This document shows positions 1-9,939 of a stretch of DNA of 64,000 nt, piece by piece (position 1 is the stretch's first letter; the number at the start of each line of letters is the position of its first letter). Source of the stretch: Hofstenia miamia. Its lineage: Eukaryota > Xenacoelomorpha > Acoela. The DNA lies in contig SCFE01000017.1 in the NCBI GenBank assembly GCA_004352715.1, forward strand, positions 587,441 through 651,440, written 5' to 3'. The notes under the pieces were generated by a model that searched no databases, was not told the origin of the DNA, and saw only the letters and a list, made by a program, of their open reading frames with translations. A program made the position numbers and the translations under genes.

Positions 1-37
<37 letters not shown>

Positions 38-38
38 A
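1..38. repeat. (AT)n/(AG)n microsatellite at window start
   Basis: The window opens in an AT dinucleotide run that changes to an AG run. It is cut by the window edge, so the full length is unknown. The rest to about position 437 is AT-rich sequence in which I see no gene. Confidence 0.9.
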
Positions 39-437
39 TATAGAAACATCATTCGCTTTTGTATAATCCCAATTTTTCTATATATTTTATATATATATAT
101 ACATATATATATATTTAGGTTACATATAAGAATCGTCCTTGTATATCCTAAGGTTGTTCTTACATTATAAATTTCCTAAATTCAATTGAGAAAATTTAGC
201 AATAATGTAGATTAAGTAGAATGTATAAAGATATTTTTGAATTCGTTTGCCATATTGCACTGTTAATTTTGCATGTGAAGTAAAATTATTGCAGATTCTG
301 CATTTTCGCACAATTTTCTAGAATTTCAGCCAAATCCGCTTGGTAGTTTTTGCTGAAACGCGTGCAGATTACAAACAAACAAAGTTGTATTAAATTTTTA
401 TAGAGCCATACCTCCAGTATAGCAATTAAATTTCATT

Positions 438-990
438 GCTGCCCAGAGATTTTTAAATTATTTTTTATTCTGCAAAGCGATTTTTAATTAAATTTCGATG
501 CTGCCCAGATATTTTCTAATTAATTTCGTTGCTGCCCAGAGATTTTTAGTTAACTTTCAATGCTGCCCAGATATTTCCTAATTAATTTCGTTGCTGCCCA
601 GAGATTTTTAGTTAACTTTCAATGCTGCCCTGATATTTTCTAATTAATTTCGATGCTGCCCAGATATTTTCTAATTAATTTCGTTGCTGCCCAGAGATTT
701 TTAGTTAACTTGCGATGCTGCCCAGATATTTTCTAATTAATTTCGTTGCTGCCCAGAGATTTTTAGTTAACTTTCGATGCAACCCAGATATTTTTTAATT
801 AAATTTCAAAACTACCCAGAGTTTTTATATTAAATTACGATCATGTCCAGAGATCTGAATATTATTTTCATTGATGCCCAGAGATCTGTATATTATTTTC
901 GATGATGTCCAGAGATCGGAACGTTATTTTCGATGATGCCCAGAGATTTTAAGTAGTTTGCCAAGCTGCCCAGAGATTTTTACTCCAATG
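438..990. repeat. 31-bp satellite array (GCTGCCCAG-type), dimeric
   Basis: The motif GCTGCCCAGA recurs about every 31 bases. Two monomer types alternate over much of the array: one continues TATTTTCTAATTAATTTCG, the other GATTTTTAGTTAACTTTC, giving a 62-bp higher-order unit. The right-hand monomers (from about 840) are more diverged, with GATGTCCAGAGATC variants. The same monomer reappears at 2066-2170, directly against the 1000-N gap, so the gap probably hides more of the array. Confidence 0.9.
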
Positions 991-1268
991 CTGCTTCAGG
1001 TGATATTTCCACCTATTTATTTTATATAAAGCACATTTATTGTGGTTAATTTCATTTATTACTATATAAAATTGCTAGCAATTGAGTTTTAGAGAGAGAT
1101 TTTGTTCTCGCTTTTAACGCGATTTGCTTGCTTTTACGATTCTGCATTATATTAATATTTATTATATTATATTTGTCAAATTAAATATTCAGTTTCCAAT
1201 ATTTCGAAATGAAATATAAATGACTATTCTACGTAATAAATGTTGAAAAAACTTGAGCAATTGCTCCA
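991..1268. other. AT-rich spacer, no gene seen
   Basis: Short AT-rich stretch between the satellite and the tRNA-like sequence. No open frame or repeat stands out. Confidence 0.6.
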
Positions 1269-1338
1269 TTGAACAGGCTGGACTCTAACCAGCAATCTCT
1301 CATTAATAATGAGTGTGCTATCATTGCACCACTGTTCA
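1269..1338 (-). tRNA. tRNA-like sequence (possible anticodon ATT), probably tRNA-derived or a pseudogene
   Basis: On the minus strand this 70-base stretch folds as a cloverleaf. A perfect 7-bp acceptor (TGAACAG with CTGTTCA) is followed by a D arm GTGC/GCAC with a 7-nt loop. The anticodon arm is CTCA/TGAG with loop TTATTAA, the variable region is short, and a perfect 5-bp T stem GCTGG/CCAGC carries loop TTAGAGT. The B-box-like GGTTAGAGTCC departs from the GGTTCRA consensus at the usually invariant C56. The anticodon stem has an A-A mismatch at its base. The reading ATT (Asn codon AAT) depends on how the loop is drawn. A functional tRNA, a tRNA-derived SINE head or a pseudogene are all possible; the T-loop change favours the latter two. 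Confidence 0.5.
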
Positions 1339-1382
1339 ATATATGTATACTGCAATAAAATCAATCTACATTCAAATTAAAA

Positions 1383-1584
1383 NNNNNNNNNNNNNNNNNN
1401 NNNNNNNNNNNNNNNNNNNNNNNNNNNNNNNNNNNNNNNNNNNNNNNNNNNNNNNNNNNNNNNNNNNNNNNNNNNNNNNNNNNNNNNNNNNNNNNNNNNN
1501 NNNNNNNNNNNNNNNNNNNNNNNNNNNNNNNNNNNNNNNNNNNNNNNNNNNNNNNNNNNNNNNNNNNNNNNNNNNNNNNNNNNN
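1383..1584. other. assembly gap (202 N)
   Basis: Run of N. Reading frames that cross it are meaningless. Confidence 1.
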
Positions 1585-1695
1585 GTGTTTTAAACATGAA
1601 AATCGGGTGGCAATATTACCTGAAGCGGTATTTAACAAAATAATAGTGTTTTAAACATGAAAATCGGGTGGCAATATTACCTGAAGAGGTATTGG
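1585..1695. repeat. 61-bp direct repeat, two copies, at gap edge
   Basis: The string GTGTTTTAAACATGAAAATC begins at 1585 and again at 1646, and the copies match through ATATTACCTGAAG with one base different (CGG/AGG). The left copy touches the gap, so a longer array may be collapsed there. From 1700 to 2065 there is AT-rich sequence with no gene that I can see. Confidence 0.85.
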
Positions 1696-2065
1696 AAGTG
1701 AAACGTAACATTTTTCATTAGAAGATCAAACTTCAATATAATTAACATCATTTATAAGCAAAATTATACAGCTTTATATAAGAAAATCAGATTCCAACAT
1801 TAACTTGAGCAGTGTAAATTCTACGAACAAACTACTAAGTATGACGTAATAATACATAAAGAGAACTGTAACAAAAAAAATCGATTTAAAGAAAAATAAC
1901 AATTTTTTTTAAGTGGCAACATTGTTTTTTGTAATGGCAATATCGAATTCTATTTGGCAATATTGATTTTAATTTACCTGATTCATTATTTTTTTACCTG
2001 TAAAATAGCCACCTATAGAACTTCACTATGGTTTCTTGGAATTTAATTTGGGGAATCTTTAAAAC

Positions 2066-2170
2066 CTGCCCAGAGAATTGCTGCCCAGATACTAATGACG
2101 TCATCAAAATCATTTTGACATCACATTCTTGCTGCCCAGATATTTTTTAATTAAATTTCATTGCTGCCCA
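2066..2170. repeat. second patch of the 31-bp satellite
   Basis: Four CTGCCCAG motifs, two of them with the same TATTTTTTAATTAAATTTCATT spacer seen at 438-990. The patch is cut by the 1000-N gap. Confidence 0.85.
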
Positions 2171-3170
2171 NNNNNNNNNNNNNNNNNNNNNNNNNNNNNN
2201 NNNNNNNNNNNNNNNNNNNNNNNNNNNNNNNNNNNNNNNNNNNNNNNNNNNNNNNNNNNNNNNNNNNNNNNNNNNNNNNNNNNNNNNNNNNNNNNNNNNN
2301 NNNNNNNNNNNNNNNNNNNNNNNNNNNNNNNNNNNNNNNNNNNNNNNNNNNNNNNNNNNNNNNNNNNNNNNNNNNNNNNNNNNNNNNNNNNNNNNNNNNN
2401 NNNNNNNNNNNNNNNNNNNNNNNNNNNNNNNNNNNNNNNNNNNNNNNNNNNNNNNNNNNNNNNNNNNNNNNNNNNNNNNNNNNNNNNNNNNNNNNNNNNN
2501 NNNNNNNNNNNNNNNNNNNNNNNNNNNNNNNNNNNNNNNNNNNNNNNNNNNNNNNNNNNNNNNNNNNNNNNNNNNNNNNNNNNNNNNNNNNNNNNNNNNN
2601 NNNNNNNNNNNNNNNNNNNNNNNNNNNNNNNNNNNNNNNNNNNNNNNNNNNNNNNNNNNNNNNNNNNNNNNNNNNNNNNNNNNNNNNNNNNNNNNNNNNN
2701 NNNNNNNNNNNNNNNNNNNNNNNNNNNNNNNNNNNNNNNNNNNNNNNNNNNNNNNNNNNNNNNNNNNNNNNNNNNNNNNNNNNNNNNNNNNNNNNNNNNN
2801 NNNNNNNNNNNNNNNNNNNNNNNNNNNNNNNNNNNNNNNNNNNNNNNNNNNNNNNNNNNNNNNNNNNNNNNNNNNNNNNNNNNNNNNNNNNNNNNNNNNN
2901 NNNNNNNNNNNNNNNNNNNNNNNNNNNNNNNNNNNNNNNNNNNNNNNNNNNNNNNNNNNNNNNNNNNNNNNNNNNNNNNNNNNNNNNNNNNNNNNNNNNN
3001 NNNNNNNNNNNNNNNNNNNNNNNNNNNNNNNNNNNNNNNNNNNNNNNNNNNNNNNNNNNNNNNNNNNNNNNNNNNNNNNNNNNNNNNNNNNNNNNNNNNN
3101 NNNNNNNNNNNNNNNNNNNNNNNNNNNNNNNNNNNNNNNNNNNNNNNNNNNNNNNNNNNNNNNNNNNNNN
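2171..3170. other. assembly gap (1000 N)
   Basis: Exactly 1000 N, a typical placeholder length. Satellite on the left edge and a TA microsatellite on the right edge suggest that repetitive DNA caused the break. Confidence 1.
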
Positions 3171-3206
3171 ATATATGTATTGCTTATATATATATATATA
3201 TATATA
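3171..3206. repeat. (TA)n microsatellite
   Basis: TA dinucleotide run immediately after the gap. Confidence 0.9.
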
Positions 3207-6200
3207 AGCAAGAGCGGTTTTATCACAGTTTTAGTGTTCGTTAGTATCTTCCGCTCGCAGTCGTCTCCCTAAGAATAGGTCTCTATACGTAATTAGGAAT
3301 GCATACATATATAATTTAGAGAAAATTATTCTCGTAATATAACAAATAAAATAATTTCAACAAAAATGTTTTCGAATTGTGAAGTTGAAAGCACCTTTTA
3401 CCCCCATTGCTATTTATTCTGTTGAACAACCATTCTGAATTATTCATTTCGGAAATCAGATTTCCAAAAATAATTTTGACAAGTTGTTTATATATACTGA
3501 TGCAGTTTGAGACAGATGTAGTTTTCTGAGATGTAGAAGCAGTAATTGTAGCAATAATTATGTTCTGATTTTTGAAGTGAATGCCAGAGGCTAAGATAAT
3601 TAATAAATAATAGATATGACCGGGCGAATTTTTTGGGTTTATAAAGCAATAAAATCATCCTTGACTTGCAGTTACAGTACTAGCCTCACAAATCCCCCAT
3701 TAAACCAATGGATCTCCACGGATCCGCACCCCACTAGACAAGCCTGCATGTTTCTGTTGACGGGACTTCTGCCTCTCCGATGCAATTGTTCTAAATTTTT
3801 AAGTATATACAAATATTCCCAATTTTTTTTAAATTTGAGGTCCCAAAACAATCCTAATCATTTCTAAAATAATATATATTTACAAATACTTGTTTTTAAT
3901 CTATTTATATTTTCATTCAAAGACAGCTGTTAGTTAATTAAAAATTGCATGCGTACTGTGCAGTAAAATCTATTATTGAATAATTTGAAACCAGTGATAT
4001 GTTAATTTGCCATCTGATAACACATTAAATTAAAATTTCCGTAATTTATAATTTTCCCAATGACGCTTGATTTATTCATAGCAAAAATCCAATTATATTT
4101 TCAATGTATTTAATTCATTTAGGATACTTGATTATTTCAACTCTATGTAAATATAAAAATATGACAACAAAGACGAAATATTTCAAATATTTTTACAAAC
4201 AATGATTAATAAGTAAAATTTCTAAAATGTGTAAGACCCCAATTACATCTAGCTTGATGTTCTCAACATGGTTAGTAAAATTAACAATATGGAGATTGAG
4301 GTATTACAAGTTCTAAGAAAAATCTAAACTGATATAAATTGCATGTGACATCTGATAATAGCTAGGTGAATTTCGAAATTTGACTCAAGTATTCTTATAA
4401 AGCAAGCTATTCCCTGTATATTGATAAGATGAAGTAGTGTATTAACTATAAGTGTGTGCATCCTTGAGATATGCACAGTGTACCCAAAGATGGAAAAGAG
4501 CTCTTCCATGGGATATTGCAGATTTGGTTTATCAATTATCGTAACTATTTAATTGTATATCATAAAATTCTTTTATATTTGTGAAAATATAAATTAAAAG
4601 ATGAAAATGTCAGTACTTAGGATTTTTTGTTCGCAGGGGTTCGCACTGAGTTTAGAAAGTATGCCGCCATCTCATTCTTCAAGGCCTTGTTTGCTACAAA
4701 AGAAAATAGTTGAAAGTTTTTAAACTTGCTTAAGTATTATAAACAAAATACCGTAAGGGAGAACACAACATTAAAAATAATAAGTGCTTGCCGGGCTTCA
4801 AAATTTAGTTCCGTTTCGGTTTCGATTTTTTTAGCTAAACTATTATCTTTATTAGAAAAAATTATTCAAGAGAAACATACCATTGCAATGTATATTTTTA
4901 TAAAACTAAATTAAGATATTATAATGAAGTAAACTCAATTACACTTCAATTTGTTAAGCATTTTATCCAAAATATTGCATCATTTCTTGGAAATAACATT
5001 CTATATGACTGCTTCTAAAAAAACCGAAAACTCGGTTTTCATTTTTGCTCTTCATTCGGTTTCGGTTTAGAGTAAAAAACAGCTATTTCGCTTATTTTCG
5101 GTACACCGCCAAACCCTAAAAAATTTTTACTGTTGATTAAATTTCAAATTTTTACTTTTAAAAAATCACTCTTAATTCTATAGTTTGAAGTTTACTCTTT
5201 TACGGATGAATAATTCCGCTTATGAACACGAAATTTCTGATTTTCTCCTAATATCGGTTCTGAACCCCGCTAACCTCCTCTTCGCCTTAAATATGCGGCT
5301 GTGTGAAGCTTAGTTTATATATTGCAGATTAACTTATCAATACTTTATCTTGAAAATTGATTTTGTATTCAAATTGATTTATTATGAGTATTCTATTTTA
5401 AATAGCATAATTCAAAATTCTCTATTATACTCATTATCCCACTGGTTTTTTGAAGTTTAATAACGTCCTGAAAAAGACACATTATCCTTTTAATTTTGGT
5501 TTGACGTTGTCCCGTTGATACTTTTGCTGATGATTACTTTGAAAATTTATCCATGTCATGCTACCTCTTACACAGATTCAAATTGAACTTGGGTTAGAGT
5601 AAGTTGAAGGTTTATTTTGATTTCCTAAGATTTTTAAATTGTAATTTTGCATTAAAGATTTTCCTCGTAAATTTCAAATTGATCAAAAGTAATTACGGTA
5701 TTTAACAGTAAAAAATTATTTTTTGAAGAAATCTGCGAAAAAAATTGTTTTAATAAAGATATTTTCTTTTGAAATAACAGAATAACAAAGGCAGTGCAAA
5801 TCAATACCTAAGAATGAAATAGAAGTGCTGAAAATCAATTTAAGAGTTGATATTTGGCATATAAATTTCTTCATTAGCATTTCTGAAAATAAAAGTTTAT
5901 AAATTTCATATAAATTTATCACAACCATATTACTGATAAATTATTATGTTTTCCTCATGCGTAGAAAATTAATCTTTGAATTTTCTTTATCAATACATGT
6001 TTATGCTTGATTCATAGCATCAATTTTTTTAGACCCAAGCTGCAAAATCAGAAAAATATTCTTTTCAGTTGAATTATAATGCAAAGCATGTCTTCCAATG
6101 CATTTAACTTTTTTTTAAAATAATGTAAAAAAATTATTTTTCAATTTAAAACAATTGACGTCATTAAATTTACGAGTCACATGATGTTGCTTTTAAAAAA

Positions 6201-7427
6201 TAAATTTTTAAGAATAACCTTTACAAATTAATTGCACTACACAAAATGACTTGACTTCCCCCAGAAAGTGGTTTTAGTATGGACGTAATATTTTACGTAA
6301 AATGTCCCACTATTTTTGGCAGATTGTTTGTCCTTGTTCTGTACTTTTTAAGGTTGAATTTTATGTTTGTTAAAATTGAATTTCGTCCGTATATTAAATC
6401 GAATTCGCGTGAAAGTGTCTTTATCAAAGACGATGATAGTGAGAAATCAACGTACTTGAACTTTTAATTGGTAATTTAAGCAGCACGCATAACATCATTT
6501 TTTTAATTTAGATTTGTGGCAAAATAATATTTTCCTTACAGTCTTGCGTAAGTGTTCTGATAAAGTAACAGCTTTTAAAAAATGTTTTCTCAGAACTTTT
6601 TTATTTTTGTTTTTCTATTGCTTTATACTAGAATTACACATGGAACTCATGCAAAGTTCTCTATAAAAGGTGATACTTATTGCATTAACATAAATATATC
6701 ACATTTTAAAAACCAACAAAATATTTGTAAAAAAAAATTTAAATGATAAAAATGTAGATATGGATTTTTCGAATCAAACTGTTACCAGTTCTAAACGATC
6801 CTAGTTTCTGCCAATTATTAGCATTATTAATTGTAATAAGATAACATGCACAAGCCTAAATATATGTTAGCGTTGAGTTCTTTGCCTCTAATGTTTCGCC
6901 CAACTAAAATATATGTGGTTCATATTTTATGTACCATAACTTTCATATATGTTAGTAATCCCATTGAATTGTATGTTTGAACATATTTATCTTTATTCAT
7001 ATAAAACCTTGAAATGAATAGCGTTTTTCAAAGGATTTCCAAGGAATATACATAATTTTAATGTTACATTCTAAAAATATTCCTATATATTCTGCCATAA
7101 TTTTAAGGTTAGTTTTAAAAAACATTAAGTTTTTCAAACTCACTTCTACTTCCCAAATATTCATATTAATATTTGCAGCACAAAATTATTTTAGATTATT
7201 TATGTTTAGATTTTGTTCTGTTTTACCTTTTGATATCCATTTTTCCAGTAATCGCTAGAGTTTGTCAAAAATCATTGCAAGAATTAAGCATTGTTGGCCA
7301 AAATGCCCAAATGACCATGAAAGGAATTTTTTAAAATATTTTTGTAATAGAACAAGTAAATGGACTCTTACTAGTAGAAAAAACTAAGCCATTTAAAATT
7401 TATCAAATTTAATTTGAAGTAATTTCA
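3207..7427. other. 4.2 kb AT-rich region with no supported gene
   Basis: Only short open frames occur (for example 3616-3867 plus and 5716-5928 minus), and none resembles a protein I recognise or has coding-like composition. Around 4811-5108 there is a cluster of CGGTTT/AAACCG motifs, including a small inverted repeat at about 5020-5040, which may be a miniature element. Confidence 0.6.
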
Positions 7428-7445
7428 TGGTAGATGCATCTACCA
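7428..7445. repeat. 18-bp palindrome TGGTAGATGCATCTACCA
   Basis: Perfect inverted repeat downstream of the transposase C-terminal fragment. Read on the minus strand, it is preceded by CCCAT, as in the other two copies (CCCA before TGGTAGAT). Confidence 0.85.
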
Positions 7446-7773
7446 ATGGGTATTCTAACTGCTTTTTTGTCAAAATTACATAATGAGAAAACAAACCAGT
7501 ATTATTTGATATAGCAATTTATATAATAATATATTTACTGAATATATAAAATAATATTCAAAAAAACAATAGAAAATGTCTATTGGTGATATTTCAAAAA
7601 ATATTGAGGATGAATATAAACATTACATGTGATGCACCAATACATACTTTTTCCTTTGCATAAGGCGCAACGAGGCCCTTTATTACCTGTAAATTCAATC
7701 ATATGGCCAACATTGTCTATGCATAGAATATCAGCAGTTGATCATTTGGGCTGGAGGTGACGCCCTACAGCAA

Positions 7774-8304
7774 TTACTTGTCCAAATTTTCTAAGCAGAA
7801 GTATGTAAATTTTCGAATGAAATCTAAAAGTGGTATAGATTCTCCACTGATGCTTTTATAAAGTATCCAAGATTTTACAGCTGAAGCATTCACTGTGTGG
7901 GCAAACAAGGGCCACCACCACTTCTTGGATTTAATCCTGACTTGATAAGTAGAAACGCTTTGATCATGAAGACCTGCCATAAATTTACAATACTGATTTA
8001 TACTGTTCAGCTTGGAAATGCTTATTTTCTTTTTATCAAAGGCAGAGTACTTTTCTATCATAGATATTGATTCTGTTTTGTACAAATTAGATGCAACTGT
8101 AACAGTATGATTATCCTGCCATCTACATATAGCAATTTTTTTGGTGAATGCTGAACTGAAGTATCCTCTTTTGCTTTTTGCCATAAACTTTTTATGTGGC
8201 AAAGGTGCATTACACATGCAGTTTTCTCTTACAGTTCCAGTAAAGCCAATGCCATGGTCAGAAAGATAATCTATCAATTCAAATGAGGTGAATAAATATG
8301 GCAA
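7774..8304 (-). pseudogene. piggyBac-like transposase, C-terminal fragment
   Basis: 176 codons open. The order of motifs is that of the C-terminal third of piggyBac/PGBD transposases: LIDYLSDHGIGFTGTVREN near the start, then ICRWQDNHTVTVASN, then QYCKFMAGLHDQSVSTYQVR and SKKWWWPLFAHTV. The family's GGVD box, which carries the last catalytic Asp, reads AGLHDQ here and so is lost. The family protein is about 550-600 residues; this begins roughly two thirds of the way in. Upstream on the minus strand (8305-8397) all frames are closed. The protein cannot be active. Confidence 0.85.
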
Positions 8305-8397
8305 TTATTATGTATTAAGGAAAGAGATACCTTTGTTTACATTTTGGCTCTAAAAATTCAGACTTTTCTAATACATCCTCAATACTGGCTTGTGATT

Positions 8398-8652
8398 TTA
8401 ATACTCTGCCAGGTAAATTATCCATATTTCTACAATATCATCATCACTTGGCAAATCATCAATGTCTGTATCAGCATCTGGCCTTTCTATGGGCGGTTCT
8501 ATGATTACTGTTTGGGATGTAGGAAACTCATCATTGTCTTCATCATCAATTTCAAAAAGCTCAATGACTTCATCTAATACTAGTCTTCTAAGCATAGAGT
8601 TATAAAAAAGTTTTAGACAACAAAATAATTCTAACAAATAGTTTTTCTTCAA
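8398..8652 (-). pseudogene. piggyBac-like transposase, acidic N-terminal fragment
   Basis: 84 codons rich in Asp and Glu (IDDEDNDEFPTSQ, DADTDIDDLPSDDD). This is the usual composition of the N-terminal region of piggyBac transposases, and it lies just upstream (minus strand) of the C-terminal piece. About 250-300 residues that should lie between the two fragments, including the first catalytic aspartates, are absent. The assignment rests on composition and position, not on a specific motif. Confidence 0.55.
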
Positions 8653-8700
8653 TTTTACATATTTTTTTTAAAAAATTATATTTACCATGTAAACGCCCAG

Positions 8701-8718
8701 TGGTAGATATATCTACCA
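8701..8718. repeat. 18-bp palindrome TGGTAGATATATCTACCA
   Basis: Perfect inverted repeat just upstream (minus strand sense) of the acidic transposase fragment, preceded by GCCCAG on the plus strand. Confidence 0.85.
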
Positions 8719-9062
8719 CCAGTATTAAACCCAATGCCAACTCAAAAATAAAAATTATTTTGTAATAAATATATTGCTATGGAATTCTCACATATATAGG
8801 CTATTGATAAGGATTAATATATATAATTTTACACCAATATGAAATTTGCACTAAACATTTATTCTTTAGAAATTCATGCTTTGACATTTTTTTCTGAAAT
8901 CAATATGTATAATAGTTAATAACAGTTGTAAGCTATAATAGCATGAGTAACAATAATGCTAAAATAAAGCGCGGGGAATCACTACATGATGCTAAAATTG
9001 TTTCCAATGGCAATGCTAAATTTTTATTACATGCTGTGCATTTAAAAGACATGTGGTTAATG

Positions 9063-9078
9063 GGTAGATACATCTACC
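9063..9078. repeat. 16-bp near-palindrome GGTAGATACATCTACC
   Basis: Third copy, one mismatch at the centre. It lies between two TTAA tetranucleotides and is probably at or near the element terminus. Confidence 0.8.
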
Positions 9079-9090
9079 ATTGGGCATTAA

Positions 9091-9654
9091 TTATTTAATG
9101 GACACCCTGTATATACTGTGTTTTTCAAATACAATTAGAAAAATATTCACTAAGCTTAATAACAAATGCTTAAAATATAGACATGGTAAACTAATAAAAA
9201 AAATTAATGCTATAAACTTGATTTGAATGATGGAAAGCAAGCTTGTTTTCTAAAAAAATTATATATGTGATATGATATACAACATATACATATACATGTT
9301 GTTTATGCAGTTTTATTATATTCATTTTATATAGTTGTAGACTTTACACATCTGCTTAAAGAAAATATAAAATGCACTAATAAAATTATAATGTTTTAAA
9401 TATGTTCTTCTTTTTATTCATATAATGAATTTCTTCTACACTTCAATGAAAATTGAATATTTGGCATTTCTTCATTGTTGTGTAGAATCATTAGATCAAA
9501 TAGGGGCAACATTGTTAACATTAAATCCATTGTTCAAATTCAGAGGGCTACTTGATGGCATGCACAAATCCAATACATGACCTAGTTAATCTTTGATTTT
9601 AACAAAAACAAAACTCCAAGATCAGTAATTAAAATATCTGTTTTCTTCTATTTA
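9091..9654. other. AT-rich spacer, no gene seen
   Basis: Sequence between the piggyBac remnant and the truncated LTR of element A. It is not homologous to the rest of the LTR that should lie here, so the LTR is cut at about 9655. Confidence 0.6.
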
Positions 9655-9924
9655 CCTGTTCATAGTTCAAATTTGTCTACTTTTGCTAATTTGTTCATCT
9701 GCTAATGATTACACAATGTCAGCTAATTAGCTTAAGTGATTTGGTCCTTTTTGATTTGCCAAACCATTTTGCTGCTAAATGTTATATCAAAATTGCACTA
9801 ATAGTTTTTATAAAAATCAAAAGGATAATAATCAGGTTGTGTACAAAAATATAATTAATTAATTTGCTGATAGTTCTTAGTTACTTTCTTTGTTATCTTT
9901 TGTGTGCCACCTGATTATGCCACA
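9655..9924 (-). repeat. 3' LTR of element A, truncated
   Basis: Starts TGTGGCATAATCAGG right after a polypurine tract (GATGGAGGAG). It matches the start of the LTR at 21172 downward for about 270 bp, then similarity stops at about 9655. Confidence 0.75.
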
Positions 9925-9939
9925 CTCCTCCATCAGCAT

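Larger units (their letters stand above)
7428..9090 (-). mobile_element. decayed piggyBac-like transposon
   Basis: The two transposase fragments (7774-8304 and 8398-8652, both minus) are bracketed by copies of one 16-18 bp palindrome at 7428, 8701 and 9063. The right copy lies in a 26-bp segment flanked on both sides by TTAA (9057-9060 and 9087-9090), the target site of the piggyBac family. The left boundary is less clear; I chose the outer palindrome. The family uses a DDD transposase that cuts and pastes at TTAA. The element is dead because its catalytic middle is missing. Confidence 0.55.

Noticed and set aside
438-990. Satellite array as a CRISPR array
   Set aside because: Spacers are not unique; the whole 31-bp unit repeats, and the genome is eukaryotic.
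1313-1654. Open frames crossing the 202-N gap
   Set aside because: They consist mostly of undefined residues.
2129-3244. Open frames of about 350-370 codons crossing the 1000-N gap
   Set aside because: Only open because N is read as X; flanks are satellite and microsatellite.
3616-3867. 83-codon plus-strand frame
   Set aside because: No recognisable domain, ordinary chance length, no splice or promoter context.
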